Assembly (NCBI GenBank): GCA_964627535.1
Contig: CAZVJW010000015.1
Coordinates: forward strand, 13,451-77,450
From: UBA1447 sp964627535
GTDB lineage: Bacteria > Bacillota > Clostridia > Oscillospirales > Acutalibacteraceae
Reading direction: 5' to 3'
DNA: 64,000 bases
Positions within the stretch are counted from its first letter, which is position 1; the number at the start of each line of letters is the position of its first letter. Shown here in pieces: positions 25,392-34,298 of the stretch. Made by a program: the position numbers and the translations under genes. The notes beneath the pieces are model-generated. The model did no database searches. It had not been told where the DNA came from and saw only the letters and a program-made list of their open reading frames with translations.

Positions 25392-27326
25392 GTGAAAAAA
25401 AACGTATATTTCGTACAGGCAAACCCTATGTACGGAGAAGATGAGAAAAACGTATATATTCCATATGCATCCGGTTGTATTGCCGCGTACGCATGGGCAG
25501 ACCAACGGATAAAAGCCGCCTATCGTCTCGGCCGGTTCATTTACACAAGGGAAAACATCGAAACTGCGACAGCCTCCTTGGTTGATCCGTACCTTGTCGG
25601 TTTTTCCTGCAGTGTGTGGAACATGGAATATAACAAGGCTTTCGCAAAAAGACTCAAAGAAATGTATCCCGGGTGTATTGTATTGTTTGGCGGGCATCAT
25701 GTTTCTCCGGACAGCGCCAATCTTGTTGATTTCGATTTTGTCGATATCCTTGTGCATGGCGGCGGGGAGGAAGCGTTTAAAGAGACACTGATTTGCCTGT
25801 CCGAAAAAATTCCTTTGGGCAGAACCCCCAACATCTCTTTTCGAGCCCCTGGCGGAAAGGCAATATCGACAAAAAAAGAAATACCAGCAACAGCAGATTA
25901 TCCGTCACCATATTTGGAAGGATATTTTGACCGGATATTGAAAGATAATATTAATTTTTCAGCAATTCTCGAAACAAACAGGGGCTGTCCTAATAATTGC
26001 GCGTTTTGCGACTGGGGTATACTGAAGGCAAAAGTCCGGCTTTTCTCTATGGAAAAAGTCGAACGGGAGCTTAACTGGATTGCGGATAAAAAAATTGAAT
26101 ACATATATTGCGGCGATGCGAATTTCGGTTTATTCGACCGTGATGAAAATATTACAGATACAATTATTGAACTTAAAAAAACAAAAGGGTTTCCTCAAAA
26201 GTTCAGGGTTTCTTTCACAAAAAACAGAAGCGAATTCGTTCAAAAAATATGTAAAAAATTCAGCGACAACAACATCGACAAATCCCAGACGTTATCCTAT
26301 CAAAGCCTCTCTCCGGTTGTTTTAGAGAATATTGGCAGAAAAAATCTTGATCTTGAACATTTCAGAAATTTAATGACGCTCTATAACGGGGCTGGGATTT
26401 CCGCTGTTTCCGAATTGATATTGGGGCTTCCCGGCGAGACCTATAACAGCTTCTGTGAAGGCCTGTGCATTCTTTTAGATTGCGGGCAGCATGCCTCAAT
26501 AACCGTATATCCTTGCGAGCTTCTGCCAAACTCCCGATTGGGAGCCGCCGAATTTATCAAGCGGCACGGTATAACGTCAATTAAAACGCCCTATCATCAA
26601 ATTCATTGCCATATAGCCGAAAACATAAATGATGTTCCGGAATATTCCGAGATTGTTGTCGCTACCAATACTTTGACGAAGGATGAATGGGTTCGCGCGG
26701 TTCTCTTTTCCTGTTATATTCAAGCCCTGCACAATTTTGGGCTGACCCGCGCCATCGCTGTTTATTTGCGTTATGATCATCATATAGATTACGTTGACTT
26801 TTACTCGGCACTATTAAACTTTTTTGATAATTCGGCCGGTACTTTTGTTAATAAAGTTTACAGCCGAATACAATCCTTGGCAAACGGCGTTGTAAAAGGT
26901 ATCAATGCGTGGGTGTGCGAAGATGAAAATTTCGGCAATATCACGTTTGGTTTTGAAGAAATAATATTCCTTGAATCGGTATCGAATCTCTATGAATTTT
27001 TCGATGAGATCAAACCTTTTTTAAAGAGATACAATGTTGAGGAAACGCTTTTAGAAAACTTGCTTTATTATCAGCAGCGGATAATCAAGCTGCCGGGTAC
27101 CAAAGATATTATCCTCGACCTTGATTATAATTTTTACACTTATCTGAATAGTATTTATACCGGACAATATACGCCATTAGATAAGGTTCACAATATTTTA
27201 AGTGTTCACGATAATAAAGCGGTTGAGAATTGGGAAGATTACGCGCGGGAAACAGTCTGGTTCGGCCGCAGAGAAGAGGCAACTCTTTATACCGGCAGTA
27301 AATATGATGTTTCTGTTCAGTATTAA
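25392..27326 (+). CDS. Cobalamin-binding-domain radical SAM protein, family B copy 4
   Basis: 644 aa starting at GTG 25392-25394, with AAGGAGATT about 10 bases upstream. ETNRGCPNNCAFCDWG has Phe between the second and third Cys. The B12-type stretch reads FSCSVWNMEYNKAFAKRL and FGGHHVSPDSAN, and HGGGEEAF replaces HGEGEE. CGDANFGLF takes the place of CADANFGI. The gene ends WEDYARETVWFGRREE. The gap to the next copy (65 bases) shows no terminator. Confidence 0.9.
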   Translation: MKKNVYFVQANPMYGEDEKNVYIPYASGCIAAYAWADQRIKAAYRLGRFIYTRENIETATASLVDPYLVGFSCSVWNMEYNKAFAKRLKEMYPGCIVLFGGHHVSPDSANLVDFDFVDILVHGGGEEAFKETLICLSEKIPLGRTPNISFRAPGGKAISTKKEIPATADYPSPYLEGYFDRILKDNINFSAILETNRGCPNNCAFCDWGILKAKVRLFSMEKVERELNWIADKKIEYIYCGDANFGLFDRDENITDTIIELKKTKGFPQKFRVSFTKNRSEFVQKICKKFSDNNIDKSQTLSYQSLSPVVLENIGRKNLDLEHFRNLMTLYNGAGISAVSELILGLPGETYNSFCEGLCILLDCGQHASITVYPCELLPNSRLGAAEFIKRHGITSIKTPYHQIHCHIAENINDVPEYSEIVVATNTLTKDEWVRAVLFSCYIQALHNFGLTRAIAVYLRYDHHIDYVDFYSALLNFFDNSAGTFVNKVYSRIQSLANGVVKGINAWVCEDENFGNITFGFEEIIFLESVSNLYEFFDEIKPFLKRYNVEETLLENLLYYQQRIIKLPGTKDIILDLDYNFYTYLNSIYTGQYTPLDKVHNILSVHDNKAVENWEDYARETVWFGRREEATLYTGSKYDVSVQY

Positions 27327-27391
27327 GTTTAACACAGCTGTGTTTCGCAAAAAATATATTGTAACATAACTTGAGAGGGGTTTCATAAACA

Positions 27392-29326
27392 GTGATGATG
27401 AAGAATATATATATGGTTCAAGTCGATTTATCATATGGCAACGAAGATAAACCGGTTTATCTTCCATATGCTATCGGTTTACTTGCGTCATTTGCTTGGG
27501 AAAATGAAACAGTAAAAGAGAATTATTCATTAGGGCGTCTTGTTTTCAGGCGGGAAAATATTCCCGCCGCTGTATCTACTTTTGAAAATCCGTATCTCGT
27601 TGGTTTTTCGAACTACGTTTGGAATTTCGAATACAATAAATTATTTGCACAAGAATTAAAGAAAAAGTATCCTGAATGTATTATTGTTTTTGGAGGGCAC
27701 CATATTCCCCCCGACACATCCGTATTGGAAAGCTGTCCTTTTGTGGATATATTGGTTCACGGCGAAGGCGAAGAAGCATTCAGAAGCATATTGGTAGCAC
27801 TGCACTGCGGCACAAGCCTTGGTGACATTCCCAACATTTCTTTCAGAGTAAAGGGCAACCTTCCCGTTAGCACTGAAACCAGCAAGGTTACCTGTCAGCT
27901 TGACAGCCTTCCGTCACCTTATCTCAACGGTATTTTTGATGCCTTGGCACAGCAATATAAGAACCAGCGTTTCTCCGCTATTCTCGAAACGAGCCGCGGC
28001 TGTCCATATAACTGCGCGTTCTGCGACTGGACCCGGCTGCGTTCAAAGGTAAGGCGCGCTTCATTGGAAAGAGTAAAAAAAGAAATTGCTTGGATGTCGG
28101 AACATAAGATTGATTATATTTGGGGCGCCGATGCAAACTTCGGTATTTTTGATGACGATATTAGAATTGCCGAATGGCTTGTTGAGGCTAAGAATAAAAC
28201 AGGTTTCCCCGAAATACTGAATATGAATTATGCAAAAAACAAATTCGATAACGTCTATAAAATAAACAAATTGCTGAATGATGCCGGCATGTGCAGAGGT
28301 GTTCCCCTTTCTTTTCAAAGTTTGTTGCCGGCCGTTCTTAAAAATATTGGACGCGAGAACATGGCGCTTGACAATTTTTCCAAACTTGTGGCGAAGTATA
28401 AAGAGGCGGGAATTCCGGCTTATTCCGAGCTGATCTTAGGCTTGCCCGGCGAAACATATGAAAGCTTTTGCCGAGGAATCGGCATACTGTTGGAAGCCGG
28501 GCAGCATAAAACGCTTAATGTCTATAATTATGAACTTCTTTGCAATTCCAGCTTGGGCAGCCCCGAAAGCGTTAAAAAGTTTAAAATTGAAACAGTGCAA
28601 ATTCCCCTTGTCCGTTTCCACTGCGCGCTCAGTGAAACTTATATTACCGAGGTCTCCAACATTGTTGTTTCAACTTACTCCATGAACAGGGAAATGTGGA
28701 AACAAATCTCCCTGTTTTCTGTCAGCGTGCAATGCTTCCATAATTTAGGTTTGCTCCAGTGCTTTGCAATATATTTGTTTTATGAAAAGGGCGTAAAATA
28801 CGAAGTTTTTTATCAGCGGTTGCAGAGATGGATTGAAGCAAACCGGGAAACTGTCAGCGGACGCATTTATACAAAGCTCAGTTCCTGTTACGATAATGTT
28901 CTTGCCGGAAAAGGCGGGCTTTATTACTCCAATCCTGTTTTTGGAGGTATTGTATGGTCATATGTTGAGGCTATGCTTCTTGATGTTGTGCTTGAACTCG
29001 GTCAGTTTTACAACGAGCTGAAGAATTTTATGGAATCATTTGATATGGATGAGTATGTTTTATCAGACTTGTTTAATTATCAGGAGAGTATTATAAAACT
29101 GCCGAACAAACAGAACGCCGATATATCCTTAAAATACGATTTTTACCAATATTTTATGAATATATATCTTAATCAATACAAAAGTTTGGAAACAAAGAAA
29201 AATACTCTTCACATCAGTGACGACAATTGCACTGAAACATGGGTGGATTATGCAAGAGAAAATGTATGGTATGGTCATAACGATGCCAGAACCATGTTAA
29301 CCGAAATAACAGCGGATTACATCTGA
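27392..29326 (+). CDS. Cobalamin-binding-domain radical SAM protein, family B copy 5
   Basis: 644 aa from GTG 27392 (ATG codons at 27395 and 27398 are also possible; GAGAGGGG lies 11-17 bases upstream). The cluster motif ETSRGCPYNCAFCDWT differs from the others by Ser for Asn before RGC and Thr after CDW. GADANFGIFDDD, NYAKNKFDNVYKI and ELILGLPGETYESF follow. FGGHHIPPDTS and HGEGEEAFRSI lie in the N-terminal domain. The tail is WVDYARENVWYGHND, with His for Arg in the terminal motif. Confidence 0.9.
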   Translation: MMMKNIYMVQVDLSYGNEDKPVYLPYAIGLLASFAWENETVKENYSLGRLVFRRENIPAAVSTFENPYLVGFSNYVWNFEYNKLFAQELKKKYPECIIVFGGHHIPPDTSVLESCPFVDILVHGEGEEAFRSILVALHCGTSLGDIPNISFRVKGNLPVSTETSKVTCQLDSLPSPYLNGIFDALAQQYKNQRFSAILETSRGCPYNCAFCDWTRLRSKVRRASLERVKKEIAWMSEHKIDYIWGADANFGIFDDDIRIAEWLVEAKNKTGFPEILNMNYAKNKFDNVYKINKLLNDAGMCRGVPLSFQSLLPAVLKNIGRENMALDNFSKLVAKYKEAGIPAYSELILGLPGETYESFCRGIGILLEAGQHKTLNVYNYELLCNSSLGSPESVKKFKIETVQIPLVRFHCALSETYITEVSNIVVSTYSMNREMWKQISLFSVSVQCFHNLGLLQCFAIYLFYEKGVKYEVFYQRLQRWIEANRETVSGRIYTKLSSCYDNVLAGKGGLYYSNPVFGGIVWSYVEAMLLDVVLELGQFYNELKNFMESFDMDEYVLSDLFNYQESIIKLPNKQNADISLKYDFYQYFMNIYLNQYKSLETKKNTLHISDDNCTETWVDYARENVWYGHNDARTMLTEITADYI

Positions 29327-29428
29327 TTTGAGCACCCACGTTTATGTTAATTATTTAAAATCAACCCGAAATGTGATACAAATCAACATTTAGTTCTAAA
29401 TCCGAGAGGTTATAGGAGAACTATCGCA

Positions 29429-31354
29429 ATGAGTAAAAAAAATGTATATATGGTCCAAGTCGACCATCTTTACGGGAATAAAGAGAAATCCGTTTACCTG
29501 CCATATGCTGCCGGCCTTCTTGCCGCATATGCGTGGGCAGACGAAGCAATAAAAACCGATTATTCACTTGCTGGCTTTATTTTCTGGCGGGAAGACATCG
29601 AAAAAGCCGTGAGCTCTCTTGACGCACCGTTTTTGGTAGGCTTTTCCTGCTACATTTGGAACACGGAGTATAACAAGGCTTTCGCAAAGAAACTGAAGGA
29701 AAAATTCCCCGACTGTATCGTTGTATTCGGCGGCCACAATGTCCCGGGCAGCATCTCAATGCTGGAACAGTTCCCCTTTATCGACATACTTATTCACGGC
29801 GAAGGAGAGGAAGCATTTAAATTACTGCTCATCGCACTGAAGGGCAACGAAACATTTTCCGGGATACCGGGCATCTCCTGCCGGAACCAATCGAAAGAAA
29901 TAGTATCCAATCCTTCTGTTATTACTACGAGCATTGATTTCCCCTCACCATATCTGGAGGGTATATTTGAGCCGCTTATGCGCGACAGCAATTTTAATTT
30001 TTGCGCGATAATAGAAACAAACAGAGGCTGTCCAAACCACTGTTCCTATTGTGATTGGGGCAGTTTAGGCTGTAAGCTCCGGCAGTTCCCGATGGAAAGA
30101 ATCCGCAAAGAGATCGAATGGATGTCGAAACATAAAATCGAATATTTTTGGTGTGCCGATTCAAGCTTTGGCATTTTTAAAAGAGACCATACAATTATCG
30201 ACTGGCTTATTGATGTGAAAGCGAAAACGGGCTATCCGAAAGTTTTTAAAGTGAATTATGCCGAAAAGCACGAGAAAGACGTTTACGAAATATGCTATAA
30301 ACTGAATAAGGCCAACATGAACAAAGGTGCAACGCTGTCTTTTCAAAGTTTAAATCCAACAGTTTTAAAAAATATCGGCAGGACGAATATTACCATGGAA
30401 CGTTTTGCCGAAATGATGGCGCTTTATAACGATGCAAATATCGCGACATATGCCGAATTGATTTTAGGTCTTCCCGGCGAAACCTATGACAGCTTCTGCC
30501 ACGGAATTACTGCTCTCTTGGAAGCCGGCCAGCATAATGCCCTCAATGTTCATGCGTTGGTGCTGCTTGTTAATTCGCAGTTGGGAGATCCCGAAAATAT
30601 TAAAAAGTTTGGTATAAAAACGGTAAAAACGGAATTTTCACAGTTTCACTGTGAATACACCGCCGATGAAATACCAGAATTCTATGATTTGGTGGTTGCT
30701 ACCGATACAATGGACTCCCATATGTGGGTGCGAGCCACCATGTTTTTTATTTATATACAAACCTTTCATCAGCTTGGGTTGCTGCAGTTTTTTGCTATTT
30801 ATCTGTTCCATGAAAAAAAAGTCAGCTATGATGAGTTTTACATGAAACTTATTGACTGGAGCAAAGCAAACAGGCAAACGGTCTGCGGGTGTATATATAC
30901 TAAATTCAGCGAAAAGCTTTCCGGAATACCCGAAGGAAAAGGCTCAAGAACCTATATGAACAAGATTTTCGGAGATATTGTGTGGCCTTTAGAAGAAGGT
31001 GCTTTTCTTGATATTTTGCCGCAATTTGAACAGTTTTACAATGAAATTGAAGGATTCCTGACCCTGTTTAATATTGAAAGCTCCGTTTACAGCAATCTGC
31101 TGCTCTACCAAAAGGAAATGATGAAATTACCTCATAAATACCAATCGGATATACTGCTTGATTATGATTTATACCGTTATTTCAACAGAATTTATGTGCA
31201 TTCGTATGCGAAACTTGAAAAAGGGAAGAACATCCTGCACCTAAAAGACGAGAAATCCGCCGGAACATGGAAAGAATACGCAATTGAGAATGTTTGGTAC
31301 GGACGCAACGACAGCAGAAATATAATTTCCGATATCAGTGTGGAATATATTTAA
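29429..31354 (+). CDS. Cobalamin-binding-domain radical SAM protein, family B copy 6
   Basis: 641 aa; AGGAGAACTATCGCA precedes the ATG. ETNRGCPNHCSYCDWG holds the cluster. Instead of YAKN it has NYAEKHEKDVYEI, and CADSSFGIFKRD replaces the ADANFG motif, so residues around the active site vary between copies. ELILGLPGETYDSF is kept. Terminal motif YAIENVWYGRND. It ends the family B run and is followed after 32 bases by the first membrane protein, suggesting one operon from 18792 to 34104. Confidence 0.9.
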   Translation: MSKKNVYMVQVDHLYGNKEKSVYLPYAAGLLAAYAWADEAIKTDYSLAGFIFWREDIEKAVSSLDAPFLVGFSCYIWNTEYNKAFAKKLKEKFPDCIVVFGGHNVPGSISMLEQFPFIDILIHGEGEEAFKLLLIALKGNETFSGIPGISCRNQSKEIVSNPSVITTSIDFPSPYLEGIFEPLMRDSNFNFCAIIETNRGCPNHCSYCDWGSLGCKLRQFPMERIRKEIEWMSKHKIEYFWCADSSFGIFKRDHTIIDWLIDVKAKTGYPKVFKVNYAEKHEKDVYEICYKLNKANMNKGATLSFQSLNPTVLKNIGRTNITMERFAEMMALYNDANIATYAELILGLPGETYDSFCHGITALLEAGQHNALNVHALVLLVNSQLGDPENIKKFGIKTVKTEFSQFHCEYTADEIPEFYDLVVATDTMDSHMWVRATMFFIYIQTFHQLGLLQFFAIYLFHEKKVSYDEFYMKLIDWSKANRQTVCGCIYTKFSEKLSGIPEGKGSRTYMNKIFGDIVWPLEEGAFLDILPQFEQFYNEIEGFLTLFNIESSVYSNLLLYQKEMMKLPHKYQSDILLDYDLYRYFNRIYVHSYAKLEKGKNILHLKDEKSAGTWKEYAIENVWYGRNDSRNIISDISVEYI

Positions 31355-31386
31355 TCATTGCCTATTATAATTCCGGGAGGCTTGAT

Positions 31387-32574
31387 ATGCATTTTAATAC
31401 GCTTCTGAAAAAATTTAAATATGAGTTGATTATATTTACACTGATAATTGTTCCGGCAGTTCCGGCCTTTTACAGTGGGCCTTCCAAATATTATATTGCA
31501 TATTTATTCGATTACAAAATAGGTTACACTTCACGTGTTTTAATCGGTTCATTTGTGGACTTGCTTACAACCGGTAAAATAACCGGTAACTGGCTTCGCG
31601 GTTTTATCACCATATTTTATATAATTGCTTTTTTAACCGTTGCTGTACTTTTGGGCAAACTAATGAGAAACGTTACCGGCGACATGAAGAACATTGTAAT
31701 TTTTATGATTGTATTTTTTCTTTTAGCAAAATATGCCATGTGGGTATGGTATATATATTTCGGTATTTTTGACCTGTTTTGGTTTTTGTTTGCGCTGCTG
31801 GCTATAATATCCGTTAATAATCGTTTCGCAAAATGGCTTATTCCTCTTTTGTGTGTTTTGGGGTTGGCCACTCATTATACTTTTGCCTTTATTTATATGC
31901 CGCTTATTTTAGCCTTAGTTTTATATGATTTGTTTATAAGCAGTTTTGCAAAAAGCAGCATTGCTTTAACGGTTGTCACGGTACTTACAATGGGTTGTTC
32001 GTCGGTATATTTTTTTATTTTCTCAAGCATGACAATTAAACTGCAAAATGATGCACTTGTTGATTATATTTTTTCAAAATCCAACTTACAGTTCGATGAT
32101 TTTTATATACCGATAATAAAATTATATTTTGGCTCCGGCACAAACAATTTAAAAGAACAGCTTAAAATTATAATCAACGCAATTGTTACAGGTTTTCAAC
32201 TTAAAGCTTTTTTGCTTATTGTCATCTCGGTGCTGCCTTTGATAATCTGCTTTTTTTATATCTGGATTAAGGCTTATAAGTTGAGTTCATCCATAAGCGA
32301 AAAGTTTTTTATGCTTTTCTGTACTCTGTTGCCCTTGGCATCATTGCCGGCATTTTTATTTTCATCGGATATATACAGATTTTTGGCGCAAGTAATCATA
32401 ACACAGTTTTGTCTGGTTTTTTTCTTGGTTTTCAAAAAAAATGCAGCAATAATATTAAGTCTGAAAAATTTAGCCAACTTTTTCAGAAAGCATCCCGAGC
32501 TTCTTTTTATACTTATTGTCCTTTCTCTTTCGTATTCATACAAAATTCCCGGATGGGTCGGTATTATCGTTTAA
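31387..32574 (+). CDS. Polytopic membrane protein, possible GT-C-type glycosyltransferase
   Basis: 395 aa from ATG 31387-31389, chosen because GGGAGG lies 6 bases before it; the frame is open further upstream but overlaps the preceding gene. About ten hydrophobic helices are visible, beginning with LIIFTLIIVPAVPAF. A short loop after the first helix (YLFDYKIGYTSRVLIGSF) is the kind of extracytoplasmic loop that carries the acidic catalytic residue in polyprenol-phosphate-sugar-using GT-C enzymes, but no DxD or ExD motif is certain. I do not recognise a named family. Its place after a polyprenol-type GT2 gene and before another membrane protein suggests a role in building or flipping an envelope glycan. 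Confidence 0.75.
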   Translation: MHFNTLLKKFKYELIIFTLIIVPAVPAFYSGPSKYYIAYLFDYKIGYTSRVLIGSFVDLLTTGKITGNWLRGFITIFYIIAFLTVAVLLGKLMRNVTGDMKNIVIFMIVFFLLAKYAMWVWYIYFGIFDLFWFLFALLAIISVNNRFAKWLIPLLCVLGLATHYTFAFIYMPLILALVLYDLFISSFAKSSIALTVVTVLTMGCSSVYFFIFSSMTIKLQNDALVDYIFSKSNLQFDDFYIPIIKLYFGSGTNNLKEQLKIIINAIVTGFQLKAFLLIVISVLPLIICFFYIWIKAYKLSSSISEKFFMLFCTLLPLASLPAFLFSSDIYRFLAQVIITQFCLVFFLVFKKNAAIILSLKNLANFFRKHPELLFILIVLSLSYSYKIPGWVGIIV

Positions 32575-32637
32575 ATATTGAAATGCTCAAATTATAAAAC
32601 CTTTGGGTAGCATATATGAAACAGAGGTGTTTTTCTA

Positions 32638-34104
32638 ATGGTTACCAACCCTGGTAAAAAAATAAGTCGAATTGGTCTGTTAGGATGGATTGGTTTTATT
32701 ATTCTTTTTTTTGTTGGTTTTTTTCTGATAAACAGTAAAACCGGTTTCATGAGCGATGATTATTTATACCACTTCATTTACGGTGATTATCCTGATTGGG
32801 GAACGCTCGCAAGGATTACCGGATTCCGTGACATTCTAAAGAGCATGGCTGCGGAATATAAAATTGAAACCGGAAGAATTCCCGTTCATATTATGGTTCA
32901 GTTGTTATTAATGTTTGACAAAGCGGTATTCAATGTATGTAATTCTATTGTTGCGGTTCTTTTGGGTATTCTTATTTATTTCCACGCGAATTACGAAAGA
33001 AAGCGCAGTCTTCTTTTATTTGTTTTAATATACTTTTTGCTGTGGTTTTTCATCCCCGCTGCCAATTTTGCGATGGTTTGGTTAAGCGGTTCTGTGAATT
33101 ATATGTGGGCATGTACTTTCATACTGATGTTCTTACTGCCATATCGGATTTACGCGGAACGTAAACGGTCATTAAAGCACTCTATGTTTTTATCGGTTGT
33201 TATGGTTCCTACGGGTCTGTTGGCTGGGTGGTCCCACGAGAGCATCGGAGGTGTAGCCGGGCTTATGGCGCTTCTTTATATTATCTATTATTTTAGAAAT
33301 AAAATAAAAATTCCTGCATGGGCTATTTCCGGGATTATTTCAGTTGCCGTTGGTTTGTTTATCATGCTTTCCGCGCCCGGAAGTTATTTGAGAGCGAACA
33401 GAATAAGAAATGATGACCATTCATACAGTTTTTTTAATACGGTCATAAATGTCATGAAGGAATCGCTTTCGTCTTTGTTCCCGTTGTTTCTTTTGTTATC
33501 AATCGCATTTATCGTATTGTTTTACATTCGAAATAAAGCATATAACAATTCCGCCAAAAAGCAGAAAGCGCTTTTGAAAAACGAATATATTAGTTCTTTG
33601 ATACCTGCGGTATTTTATTTTATTTCAGCAATTGCCTCTTTTGTGGTTTTAATTTTTGCTCCTTATTTCACATTGAGAGAGCTCTTTGTATCTTCGATAC
33701 TTTTAATTATATCTATTTGTATTGCCGTTTCAAAAATTATTAACGAAATTAGTATGAATGAAAAAGGCCCGCGCCTTAATACCATCCTTATTATTTCTGT
33801 TTGCAGTATATCAATTGCTGTTGATGCGGCAATTGAATACCATAGCTGCTCTCATAACTATTCGGTACAAACAGGCATTGAAGACAGCATTAAATTACAA
33901 GTTGAAAATGGTCAAAAGGATATCGTTTTTAAAGGCGAATATTTTTTCATGTCAAAGGGACATTTTAACATTTACAATTCCGGTGATCCCGGTACAGTTT
34001 TTTCTATAGGGGATGATCCGGATTATCCGACAAATAAATTGTTTGCACAATATTATGGTGCCGAAACATTAGCAAATGATGCAAAATTAACTTTAATTGA
34101 TTAG
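32638..34104 (+). CDS. DUF6056-like polytopic membrane protein, putative glycosyltransferase
   Basis: 488 aa with about ten transmembrane segments and a soluble C-terminus of about 80 residues. The sequence MSDDYLYHFIYG after the first helix, GRIPVHIMVQLLL, and WLSGSVNYMW are the pattern I associate with the DUF6056 group of bacterial membrane proteins thought to be GT-C-like. The SDD in the first outside loop is the best candidate for the catalytic acidic pair. The gene starts 64 bases after the previous one, with GAGGTG upstream, and its stop at 34104 meets the convergent region at 34101. Enzymatic function is inferred only from this resemblance and context. Confidence 0.75.
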   Translation: MVTNPGKKISRIGLLGWIGFIILFFVGFFLINSKTGFMSDDYLYHFIYGDYPDWGTLARITGFRDILKSMAAEYKIETGRIPVHIMVQLLLMFDKAVFNVCNSIVAVLLGILIYFHANYERKRSLLLFVLIYFLLWFFIPAANFAMVWLSGSVNYMWACTFILMFLLPYRIYAERKRSLKHSMFLSVVMVPTGLLAGWSHESIGGVAGLMALLYIIYYFRNKIKIPAWAISGIISVAVGLFIMLSAPGSYLRANRIRNDDHSYSFFNTVINVMKESLSSLFPLFLLLSIAFIVLFYIRNKAYNNSAKKQKALLKNEYISSLIPAVFYFISAIASFVVLIFAPYFTLRELFVSSILLIISICIAVSKIINEISMNEKGPRLNTILIISVCSISIAVDAAIEYHSCSHNYSVQTGIEDSIKLQVENGQKDIVFKGEYFFMSKGHFNIYNSGDPGTVFSIGDDPDYPTNKLFAQYYGAETLANDAKLTLID

Positions 34105-34298
34105 GATTCGTTTTCGTTTATCCACGATAAAACACCTTTATCGGTAACTTTTTTGAGACGCGATCCTGTAATATCCTTGTGAATAAAAAATCGCTCTGCC
34201 GGCATATGTCCGCAGAGCAGTTTCTTTTTTAACAATAAATACTTATAGTCTTCAAATAGCTGTTTGATTTTCTCAGTTTTTAAAGGTGTTGCATGCAT
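34101..34298 (-). CDS. Possible small ORF trailing the aminotransferase, unknown
   Basis: An open frame that overlaps the aminotransferase end in another frame and continues to 34101. From ATG 34296-34298 it gives 65 aa (MHATPLKTEKIKQLFEDYKY to VLSWINENES). Its last 50 residues lie outside any other gene and look protein-like (CGHMPAERFFIHKDITGSR). It could be a small gene, or the remnant of a protein once fused to or following the aminotransferase. No ribosome site was found and no function is suggested. Confidence 0.3.
   Translation of the reverse strand: MHATPLKTEKIKQLFEDYKYLLLKKKLLCGHMPAERFFIHKDITGSRLKKVTDKGVLSWINENES

Noticed and set aside
3618..31354. Radical SAM array as RiPP (peptide) maturation system
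   Set aside because: No precursor-like small gene, leader-binding domain, protease or peptide exporter was seen near the array; the neighbours are glycosyltransferases and sugar genes.
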